The notes: a model not told the origin generated them from the sequence alone. A DNA stretch of 64,000 nucleotides from Rhodoblastus sp963713695 (GCA_963713695.1 CAVQMU010000003.1:248001-312000); one strand, 5' to 3'. Shown: positions 1 to 10,415, counted from the stretch's first letter. Program-made: numbers and translations.

Positions 1-68
1 GTTAACCGCTTGACCGGCGCCGCGCTTGCAGGCGTTCGGCTGCGCCTCTAGCATAGAGATAAAATTCC

Positions 69-1085
69 ATGGGATTTGTCATGAAAGTCACGGATTCAGT
101 TCTCGACGCCATCGGCCACACGCCGCTGATCAAGTTGCGGAGGGCGTCCGACGAGACGGGCTGCGCCATCTATGGCAAGGCGGAATTCATGAATCCCGGC
201 GGTTCGGTCAAGGATCGCGCGGCGCTCGCCATCGTGCAGGATGCGATCCAGTCGGGCGCATTGAAGCCCGGCGGGACGATCGTCGAGGGCACGGCGGGCA
301 ATACCGGCATCGGCCTTGCGCTGGTCGCCAACGCCATGGGGTTTCGCACGGTGATCGTCATCCCGAACACGCAGTCGGACGAAAAGAAAAACATGCTCCG
401 CATGCAGGGGGCGGAACTGATCGAGGTTCCCGCCGTCCCCTATTCAAACCCCGACAATTACGTGAAATATTCCGGCCGCCTCGCGGAAAGGCTGGCGCAG
501 GAAAACCCCAATGGCGCGATCTGGGCCAACCAGTTCGACAATGTCGCCAATCGGCGCGGCCATGAGGCGACCACCGGCCCGGAAATTTTCGAACAGCTCG
601 ACGGAAACATCGACGGCTTCGTTTCCGCCGTCGGCACCGGCGGCACGCTGGCCGGCGTCGGCCGGGCGCTCAAGGCGCGCAGGCCGGACGTGAAGATCGC
701 ACTGGCCGACCCGATGGGCGCGGCGCTCTATTCGTTTTACACGACGGGAGAGTTGAAGTCCTCGGGATCCTCGATCACCGAGGGCATCGGCCAGGGCCGC
801 GTCACCGCCAATCTCGTCGATGCGCCTATCGACGCAGCCTACCAGATTTCCGACGAGGAGGCCCTGCCGCTGCTGTTCGACCTGGCGGAGACCGAGGGCC
901 TGCTGCTCGGCGGCTCCACGGCGATCAATGTCGCCGGCGCCATTCGCCTGGCGCGGGAACTCGGGCCCGGTCATACGATCGTGACGGTGCTGTGCGATTC
1001 CGGCGCGCGTTATGCGTCAAAGCTTTACAATCCCGAGTTCTTGCGGACGAAAAACCTGCCCGCGCCTCGCTGGCTGGACAAATGA
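69..1085 (+). CDS. cysK: Cysteine synthase A (O-acetylserine sulfhydrylase)
   Basis: PLP-dependent enzyme that makes cysteine from O-acetylserine and sulfide in the cytosol. The N-terminus has the family start (DAIGHTPLIKL), followed by the PLP lysine in NPGGSVKDR, at about residue 48 from this start. The phosphate-binding glycine loop (SAVGTGGTLAGVG) lies mid-protein, and the C-terminal cofactor motif is TVLCDSGARYASKLYNPEFL. Length 338 aa fits the family. A second ATG at 81 (MKVTDSV) matches the usual homologue start better; neither start has a strong Shine-Dalgarno. It is monocistronic here, with an unassigned stretch downstream. The family is clear; the exact physiological donor (O-acetylserine or other) is inferred. 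Confidence 0.9.
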   Translation: MGFVMKVTDSVLDAIGHTPLIKLRRASDETGCAIYGKAEFMNPGGSVKDRAALAIVQDAIQSGALKPGGTIVEGTAGNTGIGLALVANAMGFRTVIVIPNTQSDEKKNMLRMQGAELIEVPAVPYSNPDNYVKYSGRLAERLAQENPNGAIWANQFDNVANRRGHEATTGPEIFEQLDGNIDGFVSAVGTGGTLAGVGRALKARRPDVKIALADPMGAALYSFYTTGELKSSGSSITEGIGQGRVTANLVDAPIDAAYQISDEEALPLLFDLAETEGLLLGGSTAINVAGAIRLARELGPGHTIVTVLCDSGARYASKLYNPEFLRTKNLPAPRWLDK

Positions 1086-1228
1086 ATTGCCGTCTTTGCA
1101 AGTCTTTTATGGCGCGCGACCAAAAGCGGTATGTATCGTTGATTCCACTCGGACGTAACATCCTTTGACGCTGAGGCCGGCAATGTCGCGAGCTTGCCCG
1201 CGCCGGCAAAGCTGCGAGGGATTGCGAG

Positions 1229-1459
1229 ATGACGTCCGCTGGAAATGTTCGGAGTGTCTTTTTTCCGCCGCTTGATTTCACGATCAGCCTGTCAACCGGC
1301 GGATCATTTGCCGTTGTTGAAAAGCACGCGCGCGGCGGCGGCGATTTTGGCGATCTATCGAGCGCGATCCTCTTCGTCCAGAATGAATGCCGAGCGCATG
1401 GCGCCGCGCCAATCATACGTTTCGACCGGACCCTCGCCTTCATCAGGGCCGCGGGATAA
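1229..1459 (+). CDS. Possible small protein, unknown function
   Basis: A 76-codon frame with a GAGG motif 9 bases before the ATG. The predicted peptide has a balanced composition (VFFPPLDFTISLSTGGSF), unlike the Arg/Ala/Pro-rich shadow frames common in this DNA. No domain is recognised. It lies in the otherwise empty 433-base stretch between the cysteine synthase gene and the next frameshifted gene. It may be a real small gene or a decayed remnant. Codon third positions are only moderately GC-rich, weaker than in neighbouring genes. Confidence 0.3.
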   Translation: MTSAGNVRSVFFPPLDFTISLSTGGSFAVVEKHARGGGDFGDLSSAILFVQNECRAHGAAPIIRFDRTLAFIRAAG

Positions 1460-1518
1460 TTTGGGCGACGCCTTCGGTCGACGCGGAACTGCGGCCGCCG
1501 CCACGGGCTTTTACGTCC

Positions 1519-2339
1519 ATGACCGACCCATCCGGATCGAACGAAGCCAGCGCCGTTGAATTTGGCGATTGCAAGCAGATGACGGCGTGGCTGAAAACGC
1601 GCGAGACGAACGTGAGTGTTCTGATCGCCGAGCGCGCAGCTCTGCGCGTCTTGCCGATGCTGGCGGCGGACCTGCGCCATGTCGACGGCGCAGGCGCTTT
1701 TCGCTCCTATATCGTTCTGCCGGTCTTTAGAGCTCTGGCCGCATCCTGGACGATGATCAACTATCGCGAAGTCATCGACCCCGCCGCCGTCCTCGGCGCG
1801 GCCGAATCTGCCGCTGCGGTCGAGGACGTCGCCTATGCCCCGGTCGCCGGCAACGCAGCGACCGCCGCGAATTCGCCGCCGATGCGGCTGTCGCCAGCGG
1901 CGCCATGACCGCCGCCGAAGCCGCAGATCCCGCCGCAGGCTCTGGAGATGCGGCGGTAGCCGCGGACGCCGCCGTCGCAACGGCCTCAGCCGTCTATGAT
2001 GGAGAAATCGCCCGCGCCTTCTGGGAGGCGATTTCCGCCGACGCGGCGCGCATTGCAAGCGGCGAAAGCGTTTTTGCCGTCGCCCAGTCGGTCCTATGGC
2101 CGGATGGCCAGCCTTTGCGGGGGATCTGGCGCAATTTTCGCGATTGCCTGCTGGCGGCGAACGAAAATTGGCAGGTCTGGACCAGCTGGTACGAAAACCG
2201 GCTGACCGGCAGCACATGGAGCTGGGATCATGAGCTCGTCTATGCGCGAATTCCAGAAAATCTGTGGGACCGCGGGCCGTCGACCGTAAACGGCTGGATC
2301 GGGTCGCATATCCCGACGCCACGATCCGGCAAGCCGTGA
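1519..2339 (+). CDS. Conserved hypothetical protein, frame interrupted near 1866
   Basis: Two overlapping frames read as one protein of about 273 aa. The first (from ATG 1519) holds the segment VSVLIAERAALRVLPML and ends with a stray stop near 1908. The second, open from before 1863, continues with an Ala-rich linker and then an aromatic-rich module (NWQVWTSWYENRLTG, RIPENLWDRGPSTVNGWI). Adding one base near 1866 joins them as ATAARREFAADAA-like sequence. I recall similar Ala-linker plus W/Y-rich proteins among hypothetical rhizobial proteins, but cannot assign a function or name the domain. No signal peptide or membrane segment is seen. Confidence 0.55.
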
Positions 2340-2380
2340 CTGGTTGGCGCCGGCGTTGGCCGCCGGCGCCAAGGAAAACG

Positions 2381-2803
2381 TCAGGCCAGCGGCTGGAAAG
2401 TCTTGCTGACCGCGTCCTTGAGCGGCGCAAAAAACTCCTGGGCGATTTTCTGGGTCAGCGCCGAAAGGTCCTTCGTCTGCTCCTTGAAAGCCTGGAACTG
2501 CTTGTTGGCGTGAGCCGGCGCGAGAGAGATGGCGTCGGAGACGGTCTTGGTTCCCGAAAGCGCGCGCAGGAATTCGAAGCTCAGCGCCGAATTGGCTTGA
2601 AATGCGGCAAAGGCTTTGGCGTTGAGTTCGCTAACGCCCTTGGCGAAGATCAATGCGCTGGCGTCGATCGATCCGTAGGCGCCCTTGGCCGCCGCGTTGA
2701 CCTTCTCGAAGGTCTCACGGCTCTGCGCCAGGCCCTTTTCAGCAGCCTTGCGGGCTTCTTCAGCGGAAAACTCCTTGGGGATCTTGATCGCTTCGCTCGA
2801 CAT
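2381..2803 (-). CDS. Phasin family protein
   Basis: A 140-residue, cysteine-free, Ala/Lys/Glu-rich helical protein matching the alphaproteobacterial phasin_2 pattern (SRETFEKVNAAAKGAYGSIDAS, then LRALSGTKTVSDAISL). Phasins coat polyhydroxyalkanoate granules and control their number and size. The start is supported by AAGGAA about nine bases upstream. The gene stands alone on the minus strand, with no PHA synthase nearby. The family call is secure; the implication that this organism stores PHA is inference. Confidence 0.85.
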   Translation of the reverse strand: MSSEAIKIPKEFSAEEARKAAEKGLAQSRETFEKVNAAAKGAYGSIDASALIFAKGVSELNAKAFAAFQANSALSFEFLRALSGTKTVSDAISLAPAHANKQFQAFKEQTKDLSALTQKIAQEFFAPLKDAVSKTFQPLA

Positions 2804-3090
2804 AAAAATGTTCCTTACGACATTAGTGCATTGTTTCCTAAGCGGTTCGCGATTCGCGGCCGGCCCAGGCGGCGCAAATTAATTCGCCCCATGCTGCGCC
2901 GCAACCAATTTGTGCGCCGCACAACGCGCAACTTTTCGTGAACTGCGACCGGCCCGCCACTAGGTGGTTTTCCTTAAGGGTTGACGCTTACTTCCCCGGG
3001 GTCTGGCGCCTCGGTATAGGTTTGCCGTCGCATCGAGCGATGATCGCGAGCCGCCTCGAAACACGGGGCGTGCGCCCGGGAGGAGCCCAG

Positions 3091-3323
3091 ATGGAACGTC
3101 AGGATGCAACAACGCGAACGGTTCTAGACGACGGTTCCGTCCTTTAGCCTGCGCGTTGTTTGATCTTCGTTCCGTCTGGTCGTGGATCGACGCGCTGGCG
3201 AGCCGCCGAGAATGGGCTGCCTCCAAGCCAGCGCCAGTCGTCGGCAAATTGACCGGATCTCTCCCGGCCGGCGATGCTGCATTCAGCTCGCTCCCGTACC
3301 CGCAGGTTGCTCCAGATCAATGA
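3091..3323 (+). other. Possible small broken gene (two frames)
   Basis: The 626 bases between the phasin and the kinase gene contain no clear gene. One candidate stands out. GGAGGAG at about 3080-3086 precedes ATG 3091, which opens an 18-codon frame (MERQDATTRTVLDDGSVL). The adjacent frame then continues with natural-looking sequence (LFDLRSVWSWIDALASRREW) to a stop at 3323. One missing base near 3140 would fuse them into about 77 residues. No domain is recognised. Given how many other genes here carry single-base breaks, this may be real. Confidence 0.25.
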
Positions 3324-3429
3324 GCCGCGCAGACCTCGCTCGCAAAATTGAGGATCGAAAATACGCAAAACGTAATAGAGTCGGATTTTTCGCGGCGGCT
3401 TGCCGTCGCAACCATTTTGAGAGCCTGGA

Positions 3430-6400
3430 ATGAAACCAGACGAGCCCTTTCCGATTGTCGGCATCGGCGCGTCCGCTGGCGGTCTCCGAGCGCTGGAGTT
3501 CTTTTTTCAAGACGATTCCCGCCAACCCCGGCATGGCCTTTGTCATCATCACGCACCTCGCCCCGGATCGCGAGAGCTTCCTGACCGACATTCTTTCGCG
3601 CCATACGGACCTGGCGGTCGAAGTCGCGCACGACAGCCAGGAGGTCGAGCAAAACCGGGTCTACGTCTTGCCGCCCAACGCGAGCCTGACCATCGCGGAG
3701 AGGCGGCTTCGCCTGCACCAGTTCGACCAGGGCGATCGCGCGCACGAGCGAAATCCCGTCGATCTGTTTTTCGCCTCGCTGGCGCAGGACTGTGGCGAAT
3801 ATGCCGTGGGCGTCGTCCTGTCCGGCAGCGGCCACGACGGCGTGCTGGGCGTGAAGGCGATCAAGGAACAAGGCGGGCTTGTCCTGGCCCAGGCTGGCGA
3901 TCCATCCGGTCCCGGTTTCGCCGACATGCCAGACAGCGCCATAGCCAGCGGTCTCGTCGATTTCGCCATTCCCGTCGAGAATATGGCGGCGAAGCTGCTT
4001 GAGAACGCCGGAAGCTTCGCCGCCCTCGACGCTTTCGCGAAAAATCAGCCGGGAGATGGCGAGGCGGATGCGCGGCAGGCGATCTATGCGATTCTGCGGT
4101 CCCAGACGGGCCATGATTTCAGCGGCTACAAGACGCGGACGTTTTTTCGGCGCGTTCAACGGAGGATGCAGATTCATCATTGCGACGCCCTGATCGATTA
4201 CGTTGCGCTGCTGCGAAACCAGCAGGAAGAGGCGACAGCGCTGTTTCGCGACCTGCTCATCAACGTCACCAGCTTTTTCCGCGACCCCGAGGCTTTCGAA
4301 TCCCTGCGGATCGTCGCGATACCCCGCCTGTTCGAGGGGCGCGGCGCGGCCGATACGGTGCGGGTCTGGGCGCCCGGCTGCTCCACGGGCGAAGAGGTCG
4401 TCTCGATCGCCATCCTCCTGCGCGAATACATGGACACATTGCGCGCGCCGCCGCGCGTAACAATTTTTGCCACCGACATCGACGAGCACGCCCTCGCCGT
4501 GGCGCGCGCCGGCCGCTATCCCGCGGCGCTGCTCGAAAATCTGTCGCCGGAGCGGCGCCAGCGCTTTTTCACCGCGCAGGGCGACAGTTTCGTCGTCGCC
4601 AAGGAGGTGCGCGATCTCTGCGTGTTCTCGCCGCACAGCGTGCTGCGCGATCCCCCGTTCTCGCGCATGGACCTGATCTCCTGCCGCAATCTGCTGATCT
4701 ATTTCGGCGCCGAGGCGCAGCGGCAGGCGCTGCCGATCTTCCATTACGCGCTTCGTCCCGGCGGCTTCCTGTTTCTCGGCAAGTCGGAAACCATCGGCCG
4801 GTTTTCCGAGCTGTTTGCCGCCGTCGACAAGAAGAATTGCGTCTATCGAGCGCTGGACGCCGGTTCGCGGCCGCGAATGCCGCTTTTCCTCAATGGATTG
4901 CGCCCTTCGCCCTTCGCTCCCCGCGAGGCCGCGAGCCCGGCCGCAGCCAGCGCCGGGCTATTGCGGCAAACGGCGGAAGCGCGCATTTCCGACCGGTACG
5001 GACCGCCGCACGTCATCGTCAACGAGGAAGGCGACGTCGTCCATTATTCGGCGCGGACCAGCAAATTCCTGGAGGCGCCCTACGGGTCTCCAACCCGGCA
5101 ATTGCTCGTTCTGGCGCGCAAGGAATTGCGCCTTGAACTGCGCAACGCGCTGCGCGCCGCGATCGAAACGCGCCAACCCGTGACGCGAGAGGCCATTTCC
5201 TTCGAGACCGGCGCCCAACAGACCGAACATGTGTCGCTGACGGTCGAGCCCTTGGCAGAGCGCCCGGAAAGCCGGGGCTTGTTTCTTGTCGTCTTCGAGG
5301 AAAAAGCCCGGCAGGCGAGCGCGCCCCTGTCCGCCGCCAGGATCGCCGAGGCCGATAGCGAAGCACAGCTCAAGCTGGAATTGCAGGAGGCGCGCGAACG
5401 CCTTCAGGGAACGATCGAGGAATATGAGACGGCGCTCGAAGAGCTGAAAGCGTCCAACGAGGAGCTGGTCTCGCTCAACGAGGAAATGCAGTCGAGCAAC
5501 GAGGAGCTGGAATCGACCAAGGAGGAGCTGCAATCTCTTAACGAAGAATTGCAGACGCTCAACCATGAACTCGGCGCAAAGATCGAAGAGCTCGACCGCG
5601 CCAATGGCGACCTGACCAACCTGTTCGCCAGCACCAATGTCGCGACCATTTTTCTCGATGGCAACCTGGTCATTCGCAGTTTTACCCCGGCTGTGACCCA
5701 ATTGTTCAATGTCATTTCCACAGACAGGGGCCGGCCGCTCGGAGACCTCGCGATCAAGCTCGACTACCCCGAGCTTCAGGCGGACATCTCCGCGGTGCTG
5801 GCTTCAGGGGAGCCGCTCGAGCGCCGCGCGCACAGGAACGCATCCGACGCGCCCTACTTTCTCGCCCGGCTCACGCCCTATCATGACAGCGCCGGCGCCA
5901 TCGACGGCGTGGTGGCGACTTTCATCGACGTCACGGGATTGGCGAGATCGGAGGAAAGGCAGCGCTCGCTGGTGTCCGAACTCAATCACCGCGTGAAGAA
6001 CATGCTGACCGTGGTCATGGCCATCGCGCAGCAGACCCTAAAACATTCCGGATCCCCCGATGAGTTCTCGCAGGGGTTTTTTGCGCGCGTTCAGGCGATG
6101 GCGCGGAGCTACGAGCTGCTCTCGCAAGAAAACTGGAGCCAGATCGAAATCGGACGGGTGCTGCGCCAGGCGCTTGCGCCCTATCTGCAGCCGGAAAACG
6201 AGCGGATCGCTTTCTCCGGGCCTTCTGTGCTGCTGTCGCCGCAGATCGCGCTGAGCTTTGGCACAATCTTCGGCGAACTCGCCACGAACGCAGTCAAATA
6301 CGGCGCCTTGTCGAACGAGACCGGCCGCATCGCCATCGATTGGACGACGTCGCGGGGCGATGGCCTTGCTGCGCCCGTGCTGGCGCTGACATGGCGCGAA

Positions 6401-6571
6401 AGCGGCGGCCCGCCGATAAAGCCGCCGACGAAATCGGGGTTCGGCACGAAAGTCATCAAACGCGAAGTGGAATACAGCAATTCAGGAACCGCCCGGTTCG
6501 ACTTCGCCGAAGGCGGGCTTTCCGTAAAGATCGAGGAGCCGCTGCCGCCGCCGCCCCCGATGCCGTCCTGA
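3430..6571 (+). CDS. CheB-CheR-PAS-HWE histidine kinase fusion, frame break at 3502-3507
   Basis: A chemotaxis-like signalling fusion of about 1046 aa. In order: CheB methylesterase (catalytic Ser in GIGASAGG, His in IITHLAP, Asp in SGSGHDG), CheR methyltransferase (HDFSGYKTRTFFRRVQRRM, CSTGEEV, SCRNLLIYF), a long coiled coil of repeated NEELxSxxEE heptads (about 5380-5620), a PAS domain (TNVATIFLDGNLVIR), then an HWE/HisKA_2 kinase (phospho-His in ELNHRVKNML at 5987, WRESGG, GFGTKVI). ATG 3430 is the true start because only it includes the catalytic Ser. The frame breaks in a run of six T; with five T the protein reads EFFKTIPANPG continuously. A receiver gene follows 205 bases downstream and is the likely partner. 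Confidence 0.88.
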
Positions 6572-6776
6572 ACGAGCGACGGCGGGGAATGCAGCGAATG
6601 GCGACGGTTGCGCGCGAAAACTTGATCGGGGATCATGCAATGAATGCAACCGCCGTGGCCTCCATGCGTTGGCCGTCTGGAGCCGTTTTAGTTGACGGCA
6701 AAACCGCTCTCCTTGCTCTGGGTCTCCTTGCTTTGGGTTTTGCGCGCTTGCCTCCGACGACGTTGGGAATGTGGCC

Positions 6777-7145
6777 ATGAGCGTCAGGCGAGCACTGGTA
6801 GCCGAGGATTCGGCGCATCTTCTTTTCGCCCTTGAATTGTTGCTGGAGCAGCTGGACGTAGAAATCGTCGGCGCTTCTTCAACCGTCGCCGGGATGTGCC
6901 GGATGATCAAGACGACGCCTGCCGACATCGCGATCCTCGACGTGAATCTCAACGGAGAGCTGGTGTTCCCCGCGGCTGACCTTTTGATCGAAAAGGGCGT
7001 CCCGATCATCTTCACGACCGGCTATGCGCCGGAGAAGATATTTCCGCAGCAATTCCATGGCTTGCCGGTCATTCAAAAACCTTACGATCCGCGCAACCTC
7101 ATGCAATTGTTGCGAGACGCATTCAGCGAAACCAAGGCTGTATGA
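6777..7145 (+). CDS. Single-domain response regulator (CheY-like)
   Basis: A 122-residue receiver domain with no output domain. The acidic pair is E10/D11, the phospho-acceptor D55 lies in ILDVNLNGE, Thr80 is in IIFTTGY and Lys101 is in QKPYD. The FTTGY and KPYD motifs are typical of receivers that partner HWE kinases. The gene follows the CheB-CheR-HWE kinase on the same strand, so it probably receives phosphate from it. An in-frame ATG at 6771 is an alternative start. It could act as a phosphate sink or as an anti-anti-sigma-type partner; the sequence cannot decide. Confidence 0.85.
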   Translation: MSVRRALVAEDSAHLLFALELLLEQLDVEIVGASSTVAGMCRMIKTTPADIAILDVNLNGELVFPAADLLIEKGVPIIFTTGYAPEKIFPQQFHGLPVIQKPYDPRNLMQLLRDAFSETKAV

Positions 7146-7257
7146 CGGCGCCCGCGCACGGCCGGCGGGTCGTCGCCCAAAAATAGCCCTCCCCGCAAAG
7201 GATAGGTTTCCCGTTTCAAACGCCGCGGCTAACGTGGCGAGATTCAGGGAGACGCAT

Positions 7258-8151
7258 ATGCAGGGCAAGACGACAATCAACGGGACGGACAGAAGCGAAT
7301 CCAGCACCCTCGTATCCACCGAATGGCTGGCCGAACATCTCGGCGCGCCGGGATTGGCGATCGTCGACGCCTCCTGGCATCTGCCGACGGCCAACCGTGA
7401 CGGCCACGCCGAGTTCGTCGAGCGGCACATTCCCGGCGCGGTTCATTTCGACATCGACGCCATCGCCGACCGGAGCGTCAACCTTCCCCACATGCTGCCG
7501 GACCCCGTGGCCTTTTCCTCCGCCGTGCGGAAACTCGGCATAGGCGACGGCATGAAGATTGTCGTCTATGATTCACTCGGCCTGTTTTCTGCAGCGCGCG
7601 TCTGGTGGACCTTCCGCGCCTTCGGCGTCAACGATGTCGCGGTGCTCGACGGCGGCCTGCCGAAATGGATCGCCGAGGGGCGTCCGCTCGCCGAAGGCGA
7701 ACCGCGGCCGCAGTCGCGCCATTTCACGGCCAGGCTCAATCATTCCGCGATCGCCTCGCTGGACGACGTGCGAACGGCGAGCGCCAGGTCGGGCGAGGCG
7801 TCCGGCCCGCAGATCGTCGACGCGCGTTCGGCGCCGCGCTTCACCGGCGACGAGATCGAACCGCGTCCTGGCCTTCGTTCGGGCCATATTCCCGGCAGCC
7901 GCAACTTGCCCTGGGGCGAGTTGATCACCGGGGGACGCCTGCGTCCGCAAGCCGAACTGCTGGCCGCCTTCGCCAAGGCCGGCTTCGATCCGGCCAAGCC
8001 GACGATCACCACCTGCGGCTCCGGCGTATCCGCCGCCATCGTCGCGCTGGCCATGGCCACGACCGGCCGCAGCAGCGTCGCCGTCTATGACGGCTCCTGG
8101 GCGGAATGGGGCATGCGGCGCGACCTGCCGATGGCGCAAGGGCCGGCTTGA
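7258..8151 (+). CDS. sseA: 3-mercaptopyruvate/thiosulfate sulfurtransferase
   Basis: Tandem rhodanese protein of 297 aa. The N-terminal inactive domain carries VERHIPGAVHFDID and the C-terminal active domain carries the GHIPGSRNLPW motif. The catalytic loop is CGSGVSA with nucleophile C253. CGSGV(T/S) is the signature of 3-mercaptopyruvate sulfurtransferases rather than classic rhodaneses (CRxGxR). It transfers sulfane sulfur from 3-mercaptopyruvate to acceptors such as cyanide or thioredoxin. Start ATG 7258 fits the homologue N-terminus; the frame is open further upstream, but that part is not conserved. It lies 112 bases after the receiver gene with no obvious functional link. Confidence 0.85.
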   Translation: MQGKTTINGTDRSESSTLVSTEWLAEHLGAPGLAIVDASWHLPTANRDGHAEFVERHIPGAVHFDIDAIADRSVNLPHMLPDPVAFSSAVRKLGIGDGMKIVVYDSLGLFSAARVWWTFRAFGVNDVAVLDGGLPKWIAEGRPLAEGEPRPQSRHFTARLNHSAIASLDDVRTASARSGEASGPQIVDARSAPRFTGDEIEPRPGLRSGHIPGSRNLPWGELITGGRLRPQAELLAAFAKAGFDPAKPTITTCGSGVSAAIVALAMATTGRSSVAVYDGSWAEWGMRRDLPMAQGPA

Positions 8152-8417
8152 CCGGTTTCGCCGCTCAGGCGCGATTGCAACGCGCCTGGATTGGCGCCGG
8201 TGCGGCGAATGGCCGCGCCAGACACGACTTTCGGCCAATTTTTGCTCCGCCAGATGGCGTTTTGGCGCTATTTTTCCAAAAAATGCCTCCGGATAGTGCA
8301 AAATGACGTCAAATACGCCTTGTCCCCGCTGGCTTGTCGCGCGGGGCGATGTTATGACGCTCAAGTTACGCGCGGAGCGCCAAAACTGCCGCGCATGACG
8401 GGGAGAACTGCCGGGGA

Positions 8418-8756
8418 ATGAAAAAAGTCGAAGCGATCATCAAGCCCTTCAAGCTTGACGAAGTGAAGGAAGCTCTTCAGGAAGCCGGCCTGCACGGCAT
8501 CACCGTCACCGAAGCCAAGGGTTTTGGCCGCCAGAAGGGCCATACCGAACTCTACCGGGGGGCCGAATACGTCGTCGACTTCTTGCCCAAGGTCAAAATA
8601 GAACTGGTTCTCGCCGACAGCGCAGTAGACCGCGCCATCGAAGCCATCCGCAAGGCGGCCCAGACGGGCCGTATCGGCGATGGCAAGATATTCGTCTCAA
8701 ACATCGAAAACGCCATCCGCATCCGCACCGGCGAAACCGGCACGGACGCCGTCTGA
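8418..8756 (+). CDS. glnB: Nitrogen regulatory protein P-II
   Basis: PII signal protein of 112 aa. It senses 2-oxoglutarate and ATP/ADP and reports nitrogen status. The start MKKVEAIIKPFKLDEVKEAL is canonical. The T-loop contains uridylylation site Tyr51 (ELYRGAEYVVDFLPK), and the C-terminal nucleotide-binding segment is GRIGDGKIFV. It sits directly upstream of glnA, the classic glnB-glnA operon of alphaproteobacteria, where PII (through GlnE and the NtrB/C system) controls glutamine synthetase. I saw no convincing sigma-54 promoter in the 266 bases upstream. Confidence 0.95.
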   Translation: MKKVEAIIKPFKLDEVKEALQEAGLHGITVTEAKGFGRQKGHTELYRGAEYVVDFLPKVKIELVLADSAVDRAIEAIRKAAQTGRIGDGKIFVSNIENAIRIRTGETGTDAV

Positions 8757-8863
8757 AGCGTTTTCAGGCGATCGCGACCTCCCGCCAAGAAACTCCTGCA
8801 GAAACACCCAAAGAAACTCCCCCGCACTTCAACTCCTCAACTTCAACGACAAGAGGCTCTGAA

Positions 8864-10274
8864 ATGACGACTGCCAAAGACGTTTTGAAAAGAATCAAGG
8901 ACGAAGACATCAAGTATGTCGATCTTCGTTTTACCGATCCGCGCGGCAAATGGCAGCACGTGACCTTCGACATCGCCCTCGTCGATGAGGAAATGTTCTC
9001 GGAAGGCACAATGTTCGACGGCTCGTCGATCGCCGGCTGGAAGGCGATCAACGAATCCGACATGATGTTGATGCCCGATCCGTCCACCGCCACCATCGAC
9101 CCCTTCTTCTCCGCCGCAACGCTCTCCATCGTCTGCGACGTGCTCGAGCCCATGACCGGCGAGCCCTATCACCGCGATCCCCGCGGCATCGCCAAGAAGG
9201 CCGAAGCCTTCCTGAAGACCACCGGCATCGGCGACACCGCCTTCTTCGGCCCGGAAGCCGAATTTTTCGTCTTCGACGACGTGCGCTTCAAGGCCGATCC
9301 CTACAACACCGGCTTCGTGCTCGACTCGGTCGAATTGCCGACCAACGCCGACACGCCCTATGAGGGCGGCAACCTCGGCCACCGCGTCCGCACCAAGGGC
9401 GGCTATTTCCCGGTTCCGCCCGTTCGATTCCGCCCAGGACATGCGCGGCGAAATGCTCGCCGCCATGGCGGCCATGGGCTGCAACGTCGAAAAGCACCAT
9501 CACGAGGTGGCGTCCGCCCAGCACGAACTCGGCCTCAAGTTCGGCACGCTGACGACGATGGCCGACCATCTGCAGATCTACAAATACGCCATCCATCAGG
9601 TCGCCCATTCCTACGGCAAGACCGCGACCTTCATGCCGAAGCCGATTTTCGGCGACAACGGCTCGGGCATGCACGTCCACCAGTCGATCTGGAAGGGCGG
9701 CAAGCCCGTGATGGCCGGCAACAAATACGCCGACCTGAGCCAGGAATGCCTCTACTACATCGGCGGCATCATTCGTCACGCCAAGGCGCTCAACGCCTTC
9801 ACCAATCCTTCGACCAATTCCTACAAGCGCCTCGTTCCCGGCTATGAAGCCCCGGTGCTGCTCGCCTATTCGGCGCGCAACCGCTCGGCCTCCTGCCGTA
9901 TTCCGTGGACCAACAATCCCAAGGCCAAGCGCGTGGAAGTTCGCTTCCCCGATCCGACGGCGAACCCCTATCTCGCTTTCGCCGCCATGCTGATGGCGGG
10001 CCTCGACGGCATCCAGAACAAGATCGATCCGGGCGCCGCGATGGACAAGGATCTCTATGATCTGCCGCCGCGCGAACTGAAGAAGATCCCGACGGTTTGC
10101 GGCTCGCTTCGCGAAGCCCTCACCAATCTCGACAAGGACCGCGCCTTCCTCAAGGCTGGCGACGTGTTCAACGACGACTTCATCGACAGCTATATCGAAC
10201 TGAAGATGCAGGACGTGATGCGCGTGGACATGACGCCGCATCCGGTCGAGTTCGACATGTATTATTCCTACTGA
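8864..10274 (+). CDS. glnA: Glutamine synthetase type I, frame break near 9423
   Basis: Makes glutamine from glutamate, ammonia and ATP. Read through, the gene encodes about 469 aa, exactly the GSI-beta length. Motifs include MFDGSSIAGW, the metal and substrate residues in FFGPEAEFFVFD, HHHEVASAQHE, NGSGMHVHQS, NRSASCRIPW, and the adenylylation Tyr in DLYDLPPREL. The first part runs to GGYFPVPPV; an extra T at 9423/9424 shifts the frame, and the rest resumes at DSAQDMRGEML. Removing one T restores the full protein. An essential-type gene with one clean indel suggests a sequence error. It follows glnB by 107 bases and ends in a strong terminator. Confidence 0.93.
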
Positions 10275-10298
10275 GCCTTTCGCTCAGGGAATGTCTGA

Positions 10299-10324
10299 AG
10301 GGCGGCCCTCGGGCCGCCCTTTTT
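10299..10324 (+). terminator. Rho-independent terminator of glnB-glnA
   Basis: A perfect GC stem (AGGGCGGCC paired with GGCCGCCCT, four-base centre) followed at once by six T. It lies 25 bases after the glnA stop and 92 bases before the next gene, so it ends the glnB-glnA transcript. Confidence 0.9.
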
Positions 10325-10415
10325 GCATGACTGACTAAGGTTTAAGCCTATCTTCACCTGCGACGACTAACCTCCATGAACGCAATGCCGTGCGAAAATC
10401 ATCCGCGAGAGGTCC

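Noticed and set aside
925..2430. A 501-residue minus-strand open frame
   Set aside because: It is Arg/Pro/Ser-rich, has no recognisable motif and lies antisense to cysteine synthase and the frameshifted hypothetical gene. Long antisense frames are a by-product of high GC.
8152..8417. A sigma-54 promoter upstream of glnB
   Set aside because: TGGCGC-like bases occur near 8260, but the GC element does not lie at the right distance from a TTGC box.
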